From: Pseudomonas putida
GTDB lineage: Bacteria; Pseudomonadota; Gammaproteobacteria; Pseudomonadales; Pseudomonadaceae
Assembly: GCF_001941965.1 (NCBI RefSeq)
Contig: NZ_MKZO01000020.1
Coordinates: 47,162 to 111,161, forward strand
Direction of reading: 5' to 3'
Length of the DNA: 64,000 nucleotides
Shown: positions 62,440 to 64,000 of the stretch, piece by piece
How the letters are laid out: every line of letters begins with the position of its first letter
Position numbering within the stretch: position 1 is the stretch's first letter
Notes under the pieces: model-generated
Seen by the model: the letters and a program-made list of their open reading frames with translations, nothing else
Told to the model about the DNA's origin: nothing
The model's database searches: none
Translations under genes and position numbers: made by a program

Positions 62440-63339
62440 ATGCGCGTTATCTACGCCCCGCTGTTTTTCTCCGCCTTCATCGGCACCGCCGTCCTGATCG
62501 TCGCCGCAGGCAATAGCTTTGCCTGGCTACTCCCCCTGTTGCTGGCAGCGATTGGTATCAGCACCTTCTGCGAATGGCGCTGGCCCTACCGCCACCTGTG
62601 GAATCACAGCCAGGGCGACCGCCTGCGGGACATCCTGCATGCCAGCGTCAACGAATCCCTCAACATCCTCAGCATCGCCGCCATTCCCCTCATCGCCCCC
62701 TGGCTCCCCACTCTCGGCATCTGGCCCGGGCACTGGCCGCTGGGTCTGCAATTGCTGCTGGCCATCCCCCTCGCCGACCTTGGCATCACCCTGGTCCACT
62801 ACGCCAGTCACCGCTCGGCACTGCTCTGGCGCCTGCATGCGGTGCACCACAGCGTCACCCGCATGTACGGCTTCAACGGCCTGATGAAACACCCGCTGCA
62901 CCAATTGCTGGAAGCACTGGGCGGCACCCTGCCCTTGCTGCTTTGCGGCTTGCCCCAGGACGTCACCGCGCTGCTGGCCTTCAGCATCGCCATCCAGTTG
63001 TTGTTGCAGCACAGCAACGTGGACATGCACATCGGCCCGCTGCGCCATGTCTTCGCCTGGGCACCGCTGCATCGCCTGCATCACCTGAAGTATGGCCGTC
63101 ACGGCGATGTGAATTTCGCCCTGTTCTTTCCGGTCTGGGACCGCTTGTTAGGTACGGCGTTGTACCTGCCGGACTATGAACTGGCGGACGACGACCTGGG
63201 CATCGGTGACTGTCCGAATTACCCCGTGGACTATGCGGCGCAACTGCTCCAGCCGTTTCATGGCGCCCAGGCAACCCACCCGCCAGCCGTTGTGCCCGCC
63301 GGACTGCGCGATGCGCTAGCCGAGTACGCGAAGGTCTAG
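62440..63339 (+). CDS. Sterol desaturase / fatty acid hydroxylase family membrane protein
   Basis: 299 residues, four to five membrane spans. The di-iron His clusters are VHYASHR (about 127-133), LHAVHHSV (about 140), and APLHRLHHLKYGRHGD (about 208-220), the usual three boxes of the fatty-acid hydroxylase superfamily. It would use oxygen to hydroxylate or desaturate a lipid or carotenoid in the membrane. There is no partner gene. Its 3' end overlaps the convergent AraC gene by 24 bp. No strong ribosome site is seen before the ATG. Confidence 0.82.
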   Translation: MRVIYAPLFFSAFIGTAVLIVAAGNSFAWLLPLLLAAIGISTFCEWRWPYRHLWNHSQGDRLRDILHASVNESLNILSIAAIPLIAPWLPTLGIWPGHWPLGLQLLLAIPLADLGITLVHYASHRSALLWRLHAVHHSVTRMYGFNGLMKHPLHQLLEALGGTLPLLLCGLPQDVTALLAFSIAIQLLLQHSNVDMHIGPLRHVFAWAPLHRLHHLKYGRHGDVNFALFFPVWDRLLGTALYLPDYELADDDLGIGDCPNYPVDYAAQLLQPFHGAQATHPPAVVPAGLRDALAEYAKV

Positions 63340-63990
63340 ATGGCGCAGGTTGCGGTCGGCGCGGATGCCGAAGTGCTGGCGGATGCTACGCGACAGGTGG
63401 GCGGAGTCGGAAAAGCCTGCGGTCGCCGCAGCATCGGTCAGGCTGTAGCCGGACAGCGCCAGTTGCAGGGCGAAGCGCAGGCGCTGCCAGAGCACCAGGC
63501 GGCGCACGGAAAGGCCCAGTTCGCCGCTGAACAGGCGTTCCAGCTGGCTGAGGGATAGCGCGGCTGCGCTGGCGATCTCGGCGGCGGATAGCGCGTCGGC
63601 GTCGAGTTGACGGATGCGTTGCAGGGCCTTGGACAGGCGGGGTTGCAAGGGGCGGCGTGGCATTGCGGACAGTGCTGCGATCAGCTGTTCGCTATCCGGG
63701 TTCGTTTGCGCACAGAGCTGGCGTAATTCGGGCAGGTCGAAGGCCAGTGGCTCGGCGTACAGGGTCAGGGTGGGTTGGCCGGTCGCAATGATTGCGTGGG
63801 ACTGGCCGGAGGCGATGGACAGCACCGGGCCACGCGCCGGGACGCCGTCGATCAGTGCCTCGACTTCGCCGGTGGAGGCGATCAGCAGTTGGTGCGGATA
63901 GTGGGCGTGGATTCCGGTCTCGCCTGCCTTGCCGGCGATCAGGCAGTAGTCGGTGGCCAGCCAGAGCTGACCTTGCCAGGGTTGGGGCAT
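63316..63990 (-). CDS. AraC-family transcription regulator, short type
   Basis: 224 residues. The N-terminal part is a small cupin-like sensor (IHAHYPHQLLIASTGEVEAL). The C-terminal part has the two helix-turn-helix units (LSAAEIASAAALSLSQLERL; YSLTDAAATAGFSDSAHLSR), then SIRQHFGIRADRNL. The gene is complete: the ATG is at 63990, ten bases before the end of the window, so its upstream region is not visible. Target genes are unknown. Confidence 0.83.
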   Translation of the reverse strand: MPQPWQGQLWLATDYCLIAGKAGETGIHAHYPHQLLIASTGEVEALIDGVPARGPVLSIASGQSHAIIATGQPTLTLYAEPLAFDLPELRQLCAQTNPDSEQLIAALSAMPRRPLQPRLSKALQRIRQLDADALSAAEIASAAALSLSQLERLFSGELGLSVRRLVLWQRLRFALQLALSGYSLTDAAATAGFSDSAHLSRSIRQHFGIRADRNLRHLDLRVLG

Positions 63991-64000
63991 GGGGGCTCCG

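Overview
The window looks like chromosome of a Pseudomonas of the fluorescens/putida kind. It is GC-rich, with GC-ending codons in the backbone genes. It carries many short palindromic repeats built on the 'tgtgggagctggcttgccag' type of REP unit. Several gene sets are familiar from this genus: a GMC dehydrogenase with triheme cytochrome, a TorF-type outer-membrane protein, OprD porin debris, polyamine-type binding proteins and an AlkB repair enzyme. The species is inferred from these traits and was not tested. No rRNA, tRNA, CRISPR array or prophage was seen.

Layout. 1-5.3 kb: end of a cell-wall amidase, a DapA-family aldolase, a frameshifted ACT-domain gene, a histidine phosphatase and a triple tail-collar protein next to an IS-end remnant. 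5.3-17.4 kb: two catabolic or transport loci. The first is a flavin/[4Fe-4S] oxidoreductase with an XRE-cupin regulator, divergent from a polyamine-type binding protein and a class II aldolase. The second is a complete peptide/opine-type ABC transporter with a flavodoxin-fold reductase, divergent from an Rrf2 regulator; a 15-bp palindrome lies between them. 17.4-32.4 kb: an accessory island of lower GC. It contains two orphan genes, a broken IS5-family copy joined to the 3' end of a lost OprD porin gene, an intact IS5-family element, a three-gene module (YobI/KAP-type membrane NTPase, a large unrecognised protein with tandem repeats, an SNF2-family helicase), and a decayed tyrosine recombinase with a set of short repeats beside it. 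This three-gene module is the best candidate for an undescribed system, plausibly mobile-element or phage defence.

32.4-48.9 kb: backbone genes. They include a four-gene operon of three SPFH (HflK/HflC-like) proteins with a His-rich P1B-type ATPase, then an Ais-like phosphatase, a PAP2 phosphatase, TorF, a globin-coupled diguanylate cyclase, an MBL hydrolase, AlkB, a GNAT, a KfrA-like coiled-coil DNA-binding protein and two lipoproteins. 49-52.8 kb: a three-subunit membrane GMC dehydrogenase. 53-56.7 kb: small IS and gene remnants, an old-yellow-enzyme reductase, a luciferase-like monooxygenase and a LysR regulator. 57-62.2 kb: a kinase and class III PLP enzyme pair resembling the hydroxylysine kinase / phospho-lyase pair, with a second polyamine-type binding protein; an SDR and a GntR regulator are divergent, with a 16-bp palindrome between. 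62.4-64 kb: a membrane fatty-acid hydroxylase-type protein and an AraC regulator.

The two polyamine-type binding proteins (about 8.6-9.7 kb and 59.5-60.5 kb) are close paralogues. Each sits in its own catabolic locus, and neither has permease or ATPase genes nearby.
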